64,000 nt of DNA, from positions 124,001-188,000 of the forward strand of contig NZ_QGKL01000039.1 in the NCBI RefSeq assembly GCF_003172895.1, given 5' to 3'. Of the stretch, positions 16,413 through 25,200 are shown one piece after another. Positions within the stretch are counted from its first letter, which is position 1. Every line of letters begins with the position of its first letter. The notes beneath the pieces were generated by a model. That model saw only the letters and a program-made list of their open reading frames with translations. It made no database searches and had not been told where the DNA came from. Both the position numbers and the translations under genes were made by a program. The DNA is from Leucothrix arctica. Lineage in GTDB: Bacteria; Pseudomonadota; Gammaproteobacteria; Thiotrichales; Thiotrichaceae.

Positions 16413-17590
16413 GTGTGAAGACTCAAGAGTTTGACGTCGTTATTATTGGTGCTGGAATAGTCGGTGCTACTTTAGCTTCGCTCTTAGCAAAGACGAAATG
16501 TAAAATTGCAGTGGTTGAGTCAAAGCTTGCAGAAACGTTTAACCCTGACAGTGACTTTGATTTGCGGGTTTCTGCTATTAGCCGTGCCTCTCAGCGAGCG
16601 CTAGAAAGCGCAGGGGCTTGGCAAAGTATCTTAGACAAACGTGCTCACCCTTATCAGACTATGCATGTCTGGGATCAGGGTGGTAGTGGTGAAATACGGT
16701 TTGACGCACAAGATGTTGGTGAGCCAGATATTGGTTGTATTATTGAAAATACCGTCATTCAAAGTAGTTTGTTTGAAGTGTTACAAGCAAGTACCGCGAT
16801 ACAGCTTTTTTGCCCATCACAACTGACGAGTTTATCCCAAAGTGGTGATGCGCATATTGTTATTTTAGACACGGGTGAGCAACTCAAGTCACGACTAGTG
16901 ATTGGTGCGGATGGTCCTAGATCACCAGTGCGTGAGCTAGCAGGTTTGTCAGTCAGTCGTGAAGACTATGCTCAGAAAGGGTTGGTTACTGTTGTTAAAA
17001 CAGAAAAACCTCATCAAGATACTGCATGGCAGCGTTTTTTGTCAGGCGGCCCATTAGCCTTTTTACCGCTAAATCAAGGCTATAGCTCAATCGTTTGGTC
17101 ATTACCTGCAGATGTGGCTGACCGTATGTTGACGCTTGATGATGATGAATTTAAGCGCCAACTAGCAGAAGCTTTTGAGAATAAACTTGGGCAGGTGACA
17201 GAGGTAAGTACGCGTGTCGCTTTTCCTTTGGTCGGCTCTCATGCTGAACATTATGTTGTACCAGGTGTTGCCTTATTGGGTGACGCTGCTCATACCATTC
17301 ACCCGCTAGCAGGTCAGGGTGTAAATTTGGGGATTAAGGATGCAGTTGCCTTGGCTGACATACTATTGCCGCTATCAACACGAGAGTGGGGGAGCTTTAA
17401 GCGATTGCGTCAATATGAACGTGCTCGTAAAGGCGATAATCTCGTCACGCTAAAAGCAATGGAAGGGTTTAAACTACTGTTTGGACACCATTCTTCTATC
17501 GTAAAACAGACTCGTAATACGGGGCTGAACGTACTTAACGCCATGCCTATGGTTAAGCAAAAAATAATGCGTCAGGCGATGGGCTTATAA
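16409..17590 (+). CDS. ubiI: UbiH/UbiF/VisC-family ubiquinone hydroxylase, probably UbiI
   Basis: 393 residues, paralogue of the preceding gene. The FAD motif VVIIGAGIVGATLASLL opens the protein, with DLRVSAISRASQ in the middle and the second FAD motif GVALLGDAAHTIHPLAGQGVN near residue 285. In E. coli ubiI (visC) follows ubiH in the same operon and acts at ring C5. Position supports UbiI, but UbiF-like activity cannot be excluded from sequence alone. The start overlaps the ubiH stop by 4 bases. Confidence 0.85.
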   Translation: MSVKTQEFDVVIIGAGIVGATLASLLAKTKCKIAVVESKLAETFNPDSDFDLRVSAISRASQRALESAGAWQSILDKRAHPYQTMHVWDQGGSGEIRFDAQDVGEPDIGCIIENTVIQSSLFEVLQASTAIQLFCPSQLTSLSQSGDAHIVILDTGEQLKSRLVIGADGPRSPVRELAGLSVSREDYAQKGLVTVVKTEKPHQDTAWQRFLSGGPLAFLPLNQGYSSIVWSLPADVADRMLTLDDDEFKRQLAEAFENKLGQVTEVSTRVAFPLVGSHAEHYVVPGVALLGDAAHTIHPLAGQGVNLGIKDAVALADILLPLSTREWGSFKRLRQYERARKGDNLVTLKAMEGFKLLFGHHSSIVKQTRNTGLNVLNAMPMVKQKIMRQAMGL

Positions 17591-17619
17591 AACACTTATA
17601 AAAAGTAAGAAGGGTACAA

Positions 17620-18855
17620 ATGGATCTGATTCAAACATTTGCAGCACTCATTAGTTTAGCCGCCTTGTTTAGTTATATAAATCATCGCTTTGTGAAATTG
17701 CCAACGACTATTGGTCTACTCGTGATTTCGCTATTGCTTTCTTTGGCTTTAATCGGCTTAGGTAAGCTGGGTTTTCCGTTAGAGTCTTACGCTCAAGCGT
17801 TGCTCGAGGAAGTAGATTTTAACAAAGCACTGATGCAAGGGATGTTGAGTGCCTTGCTCTTTGCGGGTGCTTTGCACGTTAGTTTAGAGTCACTGAAAGA
17901 ACAGCGATGGCTAGTGGCAGTACTGGCTAGTGTGGGCGTTATAAGCTCCACGTTTATGGTTGGCTTCGCGTCCTTCTATGTTTTTGAGTGGTTTGGGCTG
18001 GGCATTCCGTTGATTTACTGCTTGCTGTTCGGTTCATTGATTTCACCAACAGACCCGATTGCCGTACTCGGTATTCTTAAGCATTTAGGTGCACCTAAGT
18101 CACTTGAAACTAAGATCGCTGGTGAGTCGTTATTTAATGACGGAATCGCGGTTGTAGTGTTCTTAGTGTTGCTTGGCATCGCAGGGGCAGGTCATGACAG
18201 CGAGCCTGTCAGTGTATCAAGCGTGATGATCTTGTTCCTTCAAGAAGCCGTTGGTGGTGTTGGTTTTGGTTTGATCGCGGGTTATATCGTATTCCGTATG
18301 CTGGCTAGTATTGATAATTACCAAGTAGAAATTTTGCTAACTCTGGGTTTAGTCTTCGGTGGTTACGCGCTAGCAAGTGCGTTGCATATCTCAGGGCCAA
18401 TCTTCGTTGTTGTTGCAGGTTTGCTAATCGGTAATCGTGGCCGTAAATATGCAATGTCAGACAAGACTCGTGAGCATCTAGATGACTTCTGGGAACTGAT
18501 CGACGAAATTTTAAATGCGATTTTATTCGTGTTAATTGGTTTAGAAGTACTAGTATTAAGCTTTGATGTGACATACATCTATGCTGGTTTAGTGATGATT
18601 CCATTGACGCTTACCGCACGTTTCATCAGTGTGGGTATTCCCGTTTCAATCATGAAAAAGCATAAGACATTCACACCTAAAATTATTCGTATTTTGACAT
18701 GGGGTGGTTTGCGTGGTGGTATTTCAATTGCTTTGGCACTAACGCTGCCTGTTGGCGAGTCACGAGAAGCATTACTAGTCATCACTTATGTTGTTGTTAT
18801 CTTCTCAATTATTGTTCAAGGTCTAACCATTGGTAAATTGGTTAACCCAGAGTAG
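17620..18855 (+). CDS. CPA1-type Na+/H+ antiporter (NhaP-like)
   Basis: 411 residues with about 12 membrane segments. The CPA1 ion-site motifs are visible: SPTDPIAVLGILK and GESLFNDGIAVVVF, the latter with the essential Asn-Asp pair. The protein exchanges Na+ or K+ for protons across the inner membrane for pH and salt homeostasis. The soluble C-terminal tail of some family members is absent. It starts 30 bp after ubiI with an AAGAAGG ribosome site. The ion preference cannot be judged. Confidence 0.88.
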   Translation: MDLIQTFAALISLAALFSYINHRFVKLPTTIGLLVISLLLSLALIGLGKLGFPLESYAQALLEEVDFNKALMQGMLSALLFAGALHVSLESLKEQRWLVAVLASVGVISSTFMVGFASFYVFEWFGLGIPLIYCLLFGSLISPTDPIAVLGILKHLGAPKSLETKIAGESLFNDGIAVVVFLVLLGIAGAGHDSEPVSVSSVMILFLQEAVGGVGFGLIAGYIVFRMLASIDNYQVEILLTLGLVFGGYALASALHISGPIFVVVAGLLIGNRGRKYAMSDKTREHLDDFWELIDEILNAILFVLIGLEVLVLSFDVTYIYAGLVMIPLTLTARFISVGIPVSIMKKHKTFTPKIIRILTWGGLRGGISIALALTLPVGESREALLVITYVVVIFSIIVQGLTIGKLVNPE

Positions 18856-19013
18856 TCACTTTACATTTCTAGTGACTTGTTGAATAATTAATACACAAAA
18901 TAATGGTTTTTATCTTCCCCCCGATTATAGATAAAGATCATTATTACTTTTGAATGATGTTGTGTGTGTGTAAATGGATTTGCAGGCACACGGTTGATAC
19001 CAGAGGTTTTAAA

Positions 19014-19241
19014 ATGCACGAAATTATTCTACCTGTATTTGTCGGTGTATTACTTGGCTTAGCGATAGCCCTTGTGACGTTTAGACTTGCATCTAATCAA
19101 CAGATCAAAAAAGCCAAGGAAACAGGCATGCACACGATCTATGAAGAGATAGTGCTTAAGCGAAAGCATGGTGACTATCAGTACAGCCCTGAGACCAAAC
19201 GAGTCATGGAGAAAGTTCATCTTTCCCAGATTTTAGAATAA
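19014..19241 (+). CDS. Small single-pass membrane protein, unknown function
   Basis: 75 residues from the ATG at 19014, which has AGAGG seven bases upstream. A longer frame from 18954 has no ribosome site. A single N-terminal membrane helix (about 4-25, IILPVFVGVLLGLAIALVTF) is followed by a charged cytoplasmic tail. I do not recognise the family. It lies about 160 bp after the antiporter, possibly as a separate transcript, and converges on the AlkC-like gene. Confidence 0.6.
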   Translation: MHEIILPVFVGVLLGLAIALVTFRLASNQQIKKAKETGMHTIYEEIVLKRKHGDYQYSPETKRVMEKVHLSQILE

Positions 19242-19259
19242 CGTGTGTGAGCGCGATTT

Positions 19260-20390
19260 TTAGTGCTCGCTCATTATTAGATCAAACTCGATATAGCCAA
19301 AGTCATTACCGTTGATACGTAACGACAGTGCATGTAACCCTGCATAGCAGCGGCGTGTTGTAATTGGTTTAATGGCGTGCCTTTTTTGAAACTGGTAACT
19401 TGCTCCAGCTTCAAGCGTCACTTTCGTTCCCTTGAATACCTTGGGTGCTAGTTTGCCGTTCGCTTTTAAGAAGTGAATGCTGTAATCGATAATTAATTGC
19501 TGTGCTTTATCACTGTTTGATTTCAAGTTCACGTTAAATTCCAAGCTACTTCCGAACGCTACTGTGCTACTTGTAAGGCTTAGGTCTATTAGCGTGATGT
19601 CTGGAGGCTCTATTCCAAATGCTTTCAGTGCCAGTGGGTGTCCTTGTTTTATTAGCGAGCGACAGGCGTGACGAATGAGTTTTTCACGATTTTTATCCGC
19701 ACCTTTCATCCAGTCATTCGCAATTGTCGCAACCAAGTCAGGATGGTCTTTAGCAATATCATTGAGATGGTTAGCAACCGAGCGCCTAACATATTCTTCT
19801 TTATCGTCACGAAGGGCTTCAAGCACAGGCAGCATCGGTGTTGGGTCTTTTATCAACTCAGGTAGTTGTTTGCCCCAAGGTAAGCGAGGGCGTGTACCTT
19901 CAGAAATTAATCGGCGTACATGTTTATTAGGGTCCGTTAGCCATTGCTGCAGAACCATGAGTGCTTTGCTTTGATCAGCTATCAGTAAGTCGCGAATACC
20001 GAACTCAGATGTAAAGCGCTTAGTCATGGCCTTAAGGAGAAGTAGTGACTCCTCAATATCGTGTGTGCCATGTTGGCCGACGACTAGTGTGAGCGGGAAA
20101 ATTCCCCAATTTCGAATGCCATCCTCATCACTTGGTTTATCGCCATTATCTAATTCTTCAGGGTGCAATATGGTGTAGAGAACTTTTTGTCGTGCCTTGT
20201 CGTCATTGGGTAAAACCACATGTAACTGATCTGAAATTAACTGTGCTCGACCTTTCAGTTCAAGTGTTTCTAAGGTCTCCAGAATATTATTTTCAAACCC
20301 TTCGGCGTCAAAGTTAATGATGTGTTTGTTTAGATGAAAAGCGATGCACTTAACAAGGCTAGGTGAGAATAAGTTCTTGAATGGTTCCAT
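19260..20390 (-). CDS. DNA alkylation repair glycosylase of the AlkC type
   Basis: 376 residues. The N-terminal two thirds consist of HEAT-like helical repeats (for example KHVRRLISEGTRPRLPW and EEYVRRSVANHLNDIAKDHPD), the fold of the AlkC/AlkD glycosylases. The last third (about 275-376) is beta-rich, with IDLSLTSSTVAFGSSLEFNV and a hydrophobic strand pattern, consistent with the Ig-like domain known in part of the AlkC family. Such enzymes excise bulky N-alkylated bases such as 3-methyladenine without flipping. It is a single gene on the minus strand with no repair partner beside it. Confidence 0.8.
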   Translation of the reverse strand: MEPFKNLFSPSLVKCIAFHLNKHIINFDAEGFENNILETLETLELKGRAQLISDQLHVVLPNDDKARQKVLYTILHPEELDNGDKPSDEDGIRNWGIFPLTLVVGQHGTHDIEESLLLLKAMTKRFTSEFGIRDLLIADQSKALMVLQQWLTDPNKHVRRLISEGTRPRLPWGKQLPELIKDPTPMLPVLEALRDDKEEYVRRSVANHLNDIAKDHPDLVATIANDWMKGADKNREKLIRHACRSLIKQGHPLALKAFGIEPPDITLIDLSLTSSTVAFGSSLEFNVNLKSNSDKAQQLIIDYSIHFLKANGKLAPKVFKGTKVTLEAGASYQFQKRHAIKPITTRRCYAGLHALSLRINGNDFGYIEFDLIMSEH

Positions 20391-20598
20391 ATCTAACTCA
20401 CTTCAGTCATGCAAAAAAGGGTTTGATTAAACTGTAACATACGTTTTTTTTTACTCGCGTGTAGTGAAATTGACTTAATCATTTAAAAAACACATACCTT
20501 AGATAATTAATAATAAGCGTCATTTTTTAAGCAAAGTAGATGTATTACATGTGATAAATTAGTGGGCTCTTAGTGTCTTAGCTTATAAGGTTTAGGGT

Positions 20599-20922
20599 AT
20601 GGGTGTATGTGGAGCAGATTTTTTCTGCGATTTTTTATCCCAATATATAAAAATATATTCGCCATTACAGTACACACTAATTCAGGTCACATTGACTGTG
20701 ACAGTAGTACTTGGCTCGTTTCTCTTTGGTAGAGTCTATGCGACCGCCAGCGGAAAAAAAGATAAAGAAGAGGCTTTTATTAATGGCATTATGTACCACA
20801 TAAACATTCTGGCTTATAATGACGCTAAAATCCCCCATAAGCACGACGCTGAAAGTGATGAGCACTTGGTTAAAGCACAGAGTCGTCTTGCTAAGAAAAT
20901 AAAGCCGAAATTACCCTCATGA
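20599..20922 (+). CDS. Unknown small membrane protein, first of a coupled pair
   Basis: 107 residues with one clear membrane segment (about 23-45, LQYTLIQVTLTVTVVLGSFLFG) and a basic, His-containing cytoplasmic tail. No family is recognised. The ATG at 20599 has only a weak AGGGT upstream, but the stop overlaps the ATG of the next gene by 4 bases, which supports real translation. A -35-like TTGACT lies at 20470-20475 without a good -10. Confidence 0.55.
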   Translation: MGVCGADFFCDFLSQYIKIYSPLQYTLIQVTLTVTVVLGSFLFGRVYATASGKKDKEEAFINGIMYHINILAYNDAKIPHKHDAESDEHLVKAQSRLAKKIKPKLPS

Positions 20923-21341
20923 AAGATAAAAAAATTGCAGCTTATTCGACCGTTGGAATTGGTGTATTCGTCGTATTAATACTACTACTTTGTCCGCCTG
21001 AAATTTGGGCAAAAGTGGGCGCTACAGGAATGTCAAGCGGTGCTGCGATATCTAAGACGTTCCGTTCATGGGATGTAGGTGGTCGAGAACGAGTGGTAAC
21101 AGCTGCACGTCCAGCAAATACTAGGCCGCAGAATTACTCAACTCGAAAAAGGCCTGCCTGTTTTAGGTGGCATACGGTGCAGCGTGGCCAGACACAATGG
21201 TTTCTTGCGACGGCTTACTCTCAACAAAAAGACAAACAGCAATGGCTTCGTAGCATGCGATGGATATCGCGAAAGTATCAGGGTGACACCAAATTGAGCG
21301 TAGGGGAGTCAGTTTGTGTGCGTTGGGCAAGTACAAGCTGA
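20919..21341 (+). CDS. Unknown membrane-anchored protein with degenerate LysM-like C-terminus
   Basis: 140 residues. A membrane helix or uncleaved signal covers about 8-32 (VGIGVFVVLILLLCPPEIWA). A basic linker follows, and the C-terminal 55 residues begin WHTVQRGQTQWFLATAY and end KLSVGESVCVRW. This resembles the start (HTVxxGQTxWxIA) and end (LxxGxxVCV) of a LysM peptidoglycan-binding repeat, with a longer middle. It is coupled to the preceding gene by a 4-base overlap. A periplasmic wall-contacting role is an inference. Confidence 0.55.
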   Translation: MKDKKIAAYSTVGIGVFVVLILLLCPPEIWAKVGATGMSSGAAISKTFRSWDVGGRERVVTAARPANTRPQNYSTRKRPACFRWHTVQRGQTQWFLATAYSQQKDKQQWLRSMRWISRKYQGDTKLSVGESVCVRWASTS

Positions 21342-21356
21342 CCCCCTGTTAAAGTC

Positions 21357-21842
21357 TTAGTCGTATGACTTGAAGTACTCAACATGGCAAGTATAACCAC
21401 CTGGATTCTTCACTAAATAATCTTGGTGATAATCTTCAGCGCTATAAAAAATATCAAGCGGCTCCAATGTCGTCACTACAGGGTTAGGCCATTTACCTGA
21501 CTCGTTTACAAAATCAATCATGTCTTCCGCATCAGTTTTTTCTTCATCATCCTGAAAAAAAATAGCGGAGCGATATGAGCTACCTTTGTCATTACCTTGA
21601 CGATTCACTGTAGTTGGGTTGTGAATACGGAAGAAAAACTCTAATAACTGACGGTATCTTGTTACTTCGTCATCATACTCAATCAGCATCGCTTCAGCGT
21701 GGCCTTCATGGTTACGATAAGTTGGATTTGGCGCTTCGCCACCGGTGTAACCAACTTCAGTATTAGTGACACCATTTTCTTTTCGAAAAAGGTCTTCAAG
21801 ACCCCAAAAACAGCCACCTGCTAAATATGCTTTCTTAATCAT
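21357..21842 (-). CDS. msrA: Peptide methionine-S-sulfoxide reductase MsrA
   Basis: 161 residues. The catalytic GCFWG has its Cys at residue 11, and the conserved VGYTGG and [21 protein letters not shown] follow, including the substrate-pocket aromatic and acidic residues and the His-rich end. The enzyme reduces S-epimers of methionine sulfoxide in proteins. It is a single gene; no msrB is fused or adjacent. Confidence 0.96.
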   Translation of the reverse strand: MIKKAYLAGGCFWGLEDLFRKENGVTNTEVGYTGGEAPNPTYRNHEGHAEAMLIEYDDEVTRYRQLLEFFFRIHNPTTVNRQGNDKGSSYRSAIFFQDDEEKTDAEDMIDFVNESGKWPNPVVTTLEPLDIFYSAEDYHQDYLVKNPGGYTCHVEYFKSYD

Positions 21843-21896
21843 GTCACTTTCCTTTTAAAGTTAACTCAATACTACATTGAGCAATAAGCAGATACA

Positions 21897-21932
21897 AAAA
21901 AGGCAGTAATCGTTAAGGATTACTGCCTTTTT
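21897..21932 (-). terminator. Rho-independent terminator downstream of yebC
   Basis: A perfect 10-bp stem GGCAGTAATC/GATTACTGCC (21902-21911 with 21918-21927) has a 6-base loop, T run on the plus side and A run on the other. It terminates yebC on the minus strand and could work in both directions. Confidence 0.9.
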
Positions 21933-21958
21933 ATAAACACCGAAACGTAGTAACCGTT

Positions 21959-22678
21959 TTAGACTTCTACGTTATGGTAAACATTTTGTACGTCGTCTAA
22001 TTCATTTAGCATGTCCATGAATTTTTCAAACATAGCGATATCTTCTTCATCCGTCAGCTTAGTTTCAGCTTGTGGCAAGAACTGAATCTCGTCTACGTCA
22101 AAGTCAACATCTGGAATGGTCGCAACGATTGCTTGTCTGGTTTTTCCATACTGATCATCAGGTGCGAATACAGAAATTTTACCGCCATCGCTTTCGATAT
22201 CAGTCACATCAACATCTGCTTCCATCAACGCATCAAGAATTGCTTCTTCATCATCGCCTGCGAATACAAAAATCGATAAGTGATCAAACATGTGGCTAAC
22301 AGAGCCTTGAGTACCGATTTTGCTGTTTGTCTTAGTGAAACAAACACGAACATCACCAAATGTACGATTTGGGTTGTCAGTTAAGCACTCAATAATTGCC
22401 ATGCAGCTACCCGGGCCATACCCTTCGTAACGTGCTGGAGCGAAGTCTTCACCGCCGCCGCCTTTGGCTTTATCAATCGCTTTGTCGATAACATGTGTCG
22501 GTACTTGGTCTTTCTTCGCTTTGTCGATAAGACTTCTTAGCGCCAAGTTACCGTCAGTGTCAACACCACCTGCTTTAGCGCAAACATAGATCTCACGTCC
22601 GTATTTACTATAAACCCTGGCTTTTTGGTCTGACGTTTTCGCCATAGATTCTTTACGGTTTTGATACGCTCTTCCCAT
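21959..22678 (-). CDS. yebC: YebC/PmpR family probable transcriptional regulator
   Basis: 239 residues, the usual length. The N-terminus reads [20 protein letters not shown], and the conserved [23 protein letters not shown] lies in the middle, which is diagnostic. YebC-like proteins have been described as DNA-binding regulators and, more recently, as translation factors for proline-rich stretches. In many bacteria it lies beside ruvC; here it is about 18 kb away and stands alone with its own terminator. Confidence 0.93.
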   Translation of the reverse strand: MGRAYQNRKESMAKTSDQKARVYSKYGREIYVCAKAGGVDTDGNLALRSLIDKAKKDQVPTHVIDKAIDKAKGGGGEDFAPARYEGYGPGSCMAIIECLTDNPNRTFGDVRVCFTKTNSKIGTQGSVSHMFDHLSIFVFAGDDEEAILDALMEADVDVTDIESDGGKISVFAPDDQYGKTRQAIVATIPDVDFDVDEIQFLPQAETKLTDEEDIAMFEKFMDMLNELDDVQNVYHNVEV

Positions 22679-22775
22679 TACGCTTATGCTCCATTGAAAC
22701 TGATCAAAAATAGAATTCTAACGCGTTGCTCCGACAGAGGGAATATATAATGTGTAAGCATTACCGACTGCGAGG

Positions 22776-22781
22776 TATAAT
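22776..22781 (+). promoter_or_regulatory. -10 element before the SafE/UreH-like gene
   Basis: A perfect TATAAT lies about 30 bases before the start region. The -35 position has only a weak TGTAAG at 17-base spacing, so the promoter assignment is tentative. Confidence 0.35.
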
Positions 22782-22812
22782 TCACACTGTTATTAATTAA
22801 ACCGACAGGGCT

Positions 22813-23544
22813 TTGCTTACCGTGGGATTTCTCTCAGCCATATTATTAGGCCTTTTGGCTAGCTTACATTGCGCAGGAATGTGTGGTGGCTTGCAAGCAG
22901 CGCTTAATCGTCCGCAAGCACTTCGCAAGCCAATAGAAAATCAGCTTCATTTGTTATCAATGAACTTGGGGCGAGTGACGCTTTATATCATTGCTGGCAC
23001 AATTATTGGTTTTGTAGGTTTAAGTCTAGGCTCTGTACTCGACTTTCCTGACTGGTCAACATGGTTACGCAGGCTTGCGGCCATTATGATTATTGTTATC
23101 GGCTTTCAGCTACTCTTTAGTATTGATAAACCGTTTAGCTTTTTGGAAAAGTACGGCAATAAGCTATGGGAAAAAGTTAAACCTTACTTAAATATAGTGA
23201 CGCCAACCACTTATGTGCAGTCATTTAGACAAGGTTTAGTATGGGGTTTCTTGCCCTGCGGGCTGGTATATTCGGTGTTATCGGTTGCAAGCTTAAGCGG
23301 TTCCGCGTGGGGCGGAGCGATAACGATGCTTGGATTTGGAATTGGAACATTACCGGCCATGTTATTAACAGGGCAGATGTTCTGGGGATTCAAACGTGTA
23401 TTGCAAAAAGGGGCTGTACAGAAAAGTGGTGGTGTATTTTTTATTTTAGTCGGAACACTAATATTCTTAGCGCCTCAGTTGGCAAGCCACAAAGGCTTAC
23501 AGCAACATCCCATTTTTCATACTTTAGCTAGCTGTTTTCTTTAA
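22813..23544 (+). CDS. Sulfite exporter TauE/SafE (UreH-like) family membrane protein
   Basis: About 243 residues with six membrane segments. The N-terminal motif GLLASLHCAGMCGG and the second Cys-containing motif WGFLPCGLVYSVL are typical of the UreH/SafE-like group often found with cytochrome oxidase and heavy-metal handling genes. No ATG start exists. A TTG at 22813 and a GTG at 22822 both follow GACAGGG (22804-22810), with the GTG at the more usual spacing. Transport of metal or reductant is plausible, but no adjacent genes help to settle it. Confidence 0.8.
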   Translation: MLTVGFLSAILLGLLASLHCAGMCGGLQAALNRPQALRKPIENQLHLLSMNLGRVTLYIIAGTIIGFVGLSLGSVLDFPDWSTWLRRLAAIMIIVIGFQLLFSIDKPFSFLEKYGNKLWEKVKPYLNIVTPTTYVQSFRQGLVWGFLPCGLVYSVLSVASLSGSAWGGAITMLGFGIGTLPAMLLTGQMFWGFKRVLQKGAVQKSGGVFFILVGTLIFLAPQLASHKGLQQHPIFHTLASCFL

Positions 23545-23710
23545 ACGGTGTATGCGCAACTGACGTTGCCATCATGTTGCGCTTACTTATTCCGTTTGAG
23601 ACTCGGTGTATCCGAACCACACATTGATGCCTTTATCGCGCCAATGTAATGTGTGTTACAACAAGAGTTACCTTGGATGTTCAACAATTGACTCATTAAT
23701 AGTTTCTTTC

Positions 23711-23729
23711 AATTGACGGTTAGTCAATT
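23711..23729 (-). terminator. Weak hairpin downstream of the DUF1127 gene
   Basis: AATTGAC/GTCAATT form a 7-bp stem around a 5-base loop just after the DUF1127 stop. Only a broken T run follows on the minus strand, so termination is uncertain. Confidence 0.4.
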
Positions 23730-23737
23730 AACAGAAA

Positions 23738-24088
23738 TTAAGCTGCGTGGAAAGAATCGTCGTTACGACCGTTGATTACTGCATCTTCGATTTCATAACG
23801 TGCGATACCGATATCTGCAAGATCTCTGTCGTTGTAAGCTTGAAGTTCTGCGATTGCTTCTTTGATTTCTTGAGATGTTGCGCGAGTTTCAGTAAGTGTC
23901 GCCAAGTTATCAAAATCTTGTGCTTTCCAAGGAAATGCTGCAAGACCTTGGTTCATTAGTTCACGTGAAAAACCTAAGTCTTCAAGTTGGCTGTCACCTA
24001 ATGAGTTAAGGTAGCTAAGTGTCTTGCTACGACCTGATAATTCAAAAGCTGTCATTACTGCGCTAGATAGTTTGCTTAAAAAAGACAT
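23738..24088 (-). CDS. Protein with two DUF1127-like motifs
   Basis: 116 residues, about twice the size of most DUF1127 proteins. Two copies of the helical signature are visible: YLNSLGDSQLEDLGFSREL (about 26-44) and LQAYNDRDLADIGIARYEI (about 82-100). DUF1127 segments in other bacteria bind RNA or protein partners and affect phosphate and carbon metabolism. No membrane segment is present. It has a good promoter (24133-24160) and stands alone. Function is not assigned. Confidence 0.75.
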   Translation of the reverse strand: MSFLSKLSSAVMTAFELSGRSKTLSYLNSLGDSQLEDLGFSRELMNQGLAAFPWKAQDFDNLATLTETRATSQEIKEAIAELQAYNDRDLADIGIARYEIEDAVINGRNDDSFHAA

Positions 24089-24132
24089 TTTAATTACTCC
24101 GTTTGTTTGTTAGTGATGTTGCGTTGGAAGTA

Positions 24133-24160
24133 ATAATATGCTTTTGGGATTTTCTCACAA
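24133..24160 (-). promoter_or_regulatory. Sigma-70 promoter of the DUF1127 gene
   Basis: On the minus strand: -35 TTGTGA (24155-24160), 16-base spacer, -10 TATTAT (24133-24138), giving a leader of about 40 bases. Confidence 0.55.
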
Positions 24161-24181
24161 GCGACATGTTTTTGTCTTTTG

Positions 24182-24198
24182 GGTTAGAAAATCTAACC
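24182..24198. other. Stem-loop straddling the stop codon of the DUF2520 gene
   Basis: GGTTAGA and TCTAACC pair perfectly around AAA. The minus-strand TAG stop (24193-24195) is in the stem. No T run follows, so it may act in mRNA end stability rather than termination. Confidence 0.4.
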
Positions 24199-25065
24199 TT
24201 TCTCCAGTAAGTCCCGTATTTGCTTGAGTTTGGTTATATCTGCGCCTTCTTTTTTACTTGCAATATCTACAGAGACCTTACCCAATAGCTGATAAACGGT
24301 TGCAAAGTCTTGATTCCAATCACTAATTGCATTTAATTGATTAGATACGATATCTTTATCTCCCCGTGCGATAGGGCCGGTTAATGAAGAAACTGTACCC
24401 AGAGTAAAGATATTCTCTACTGTTCCTCGCACGATGGGCTGCAAAATCGCCATCGCCTGTCCTCTTTCTATCCCTGCTTGTGCAAAGGTATTAATACTCA
24501 GCTCTTGAAGTGCGACTAAGTAGTTACAAGCAATCACACTGGCTGCATGATAAAGCGACTTATTGTCAGAGTTTATTTTTACCAACCGAGCACCAATGTT
24601 GTTAAACAAAGGTTCGAGCTTTTGCAAAGCTATCTCGTCACCTTCCATGCCACAATACGTTCCTTCAAAGCTATCTACTGCAAGTTGAACGTTAGCAAAG
24701 CTCTTGATAGGGTGGATACTGGCAATATAAACGCCTTTATCTTTGCAAGCGCTAAGTAGTGAAGCAGGCTGAGCACCACTGCAATGGAAGACAATGCCAC
24801 CTTGTTTTAATAGACCACTATTTGCAAGATCCTGACTGCATTGTTCAATCGAATCATCACCGCAACCAATCATATACACATCAGCGCACGTCATATGCAC
24901 AAGGTTATCCACAGGTTTTCCAGCGTTAATCACTTCTACTGCCGTTTCTGAGCTTAGCAGTGACTGATTAAGCACGTCACCAATTTTAAGATGACTCCCT
25001 TTGTGCCAGAGCTTTCCTAGTGTTTTTCCTACTTGTCCGCAGCCAATAAAGTTTATACGTAGCAT
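24193..25065 (-). CDS. Rossmann-fold DUF2520 oxidoreductase-like protein
   Basis: 290 residues. The N-terminal dinucleotide motif INFIGCGQVGKTLGKL opens a Rossmann domain similar to ketopantoate and pyrroline-5-carboxylate reductases. VFHCSGAQPASLL and IASIHPIKSFA are characteristic of the Rossmann-like/DUF2520 pair. The C-terminal helical half (LYHAASVIACNYLVALQELS) is the DUF2520 part, which resembles reductase dimerisation domains. The substrate is unknown. It lies between DUF1127 and pyrE, with a terminator separating it from pyrE. Confidence 0.78.
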   Translation of the reverse strand: MLRINFIGCGQVGKTLGKLWHKGSHLKIGDVLNQSLLSSETAVEVINAGKPVDNLVHMTCADVYMIGCGDDSIEQCSQDLANSGLLKQGGIVFHCSGAQPASLLSACKDKGVYIASIHPIKSFANVQLAVDSFEGTYCGMEGDEIALQKLEPLFNNIGARLVKINSDNKSLYHAASVIACNYLVALQELSINTFAQAGIERGQAMAILQPIVRGTVENIFTLGTVSSLTGPIARGDKDIVSNQLNAISDWNQDFATVYQLLGKVSVDIASKKEGADITKLKQIRDLLEKG

Positions 25066-25127
25066 TTTTATTAATTTCCTTTACTGCTCTGAGGTATTCA
25101 TTTTAAACGGTTTATAGCGGATAAAGA

Positions 25128-25163
25128 AAACCCTCAGTCTATATTAATAAACTAAGGGTTTTT
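25128..25163 (-). terminator. Rho-independent terminator downstream of pyrE
   Basis: AAACCCT (25128-25134) pairs with AGGGTTT (25154-25160) and the stem can continue inward with AGT/ACT. Read on the minus strand it ends in a T-rich tract (GGGTTTTCTTT) after the pyrE stop. Confidence 0.7.
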
Positions 25164-25200
25164 TTAAAACGTTGGGCGCTTAATAGGCGTGCTCTAATCG

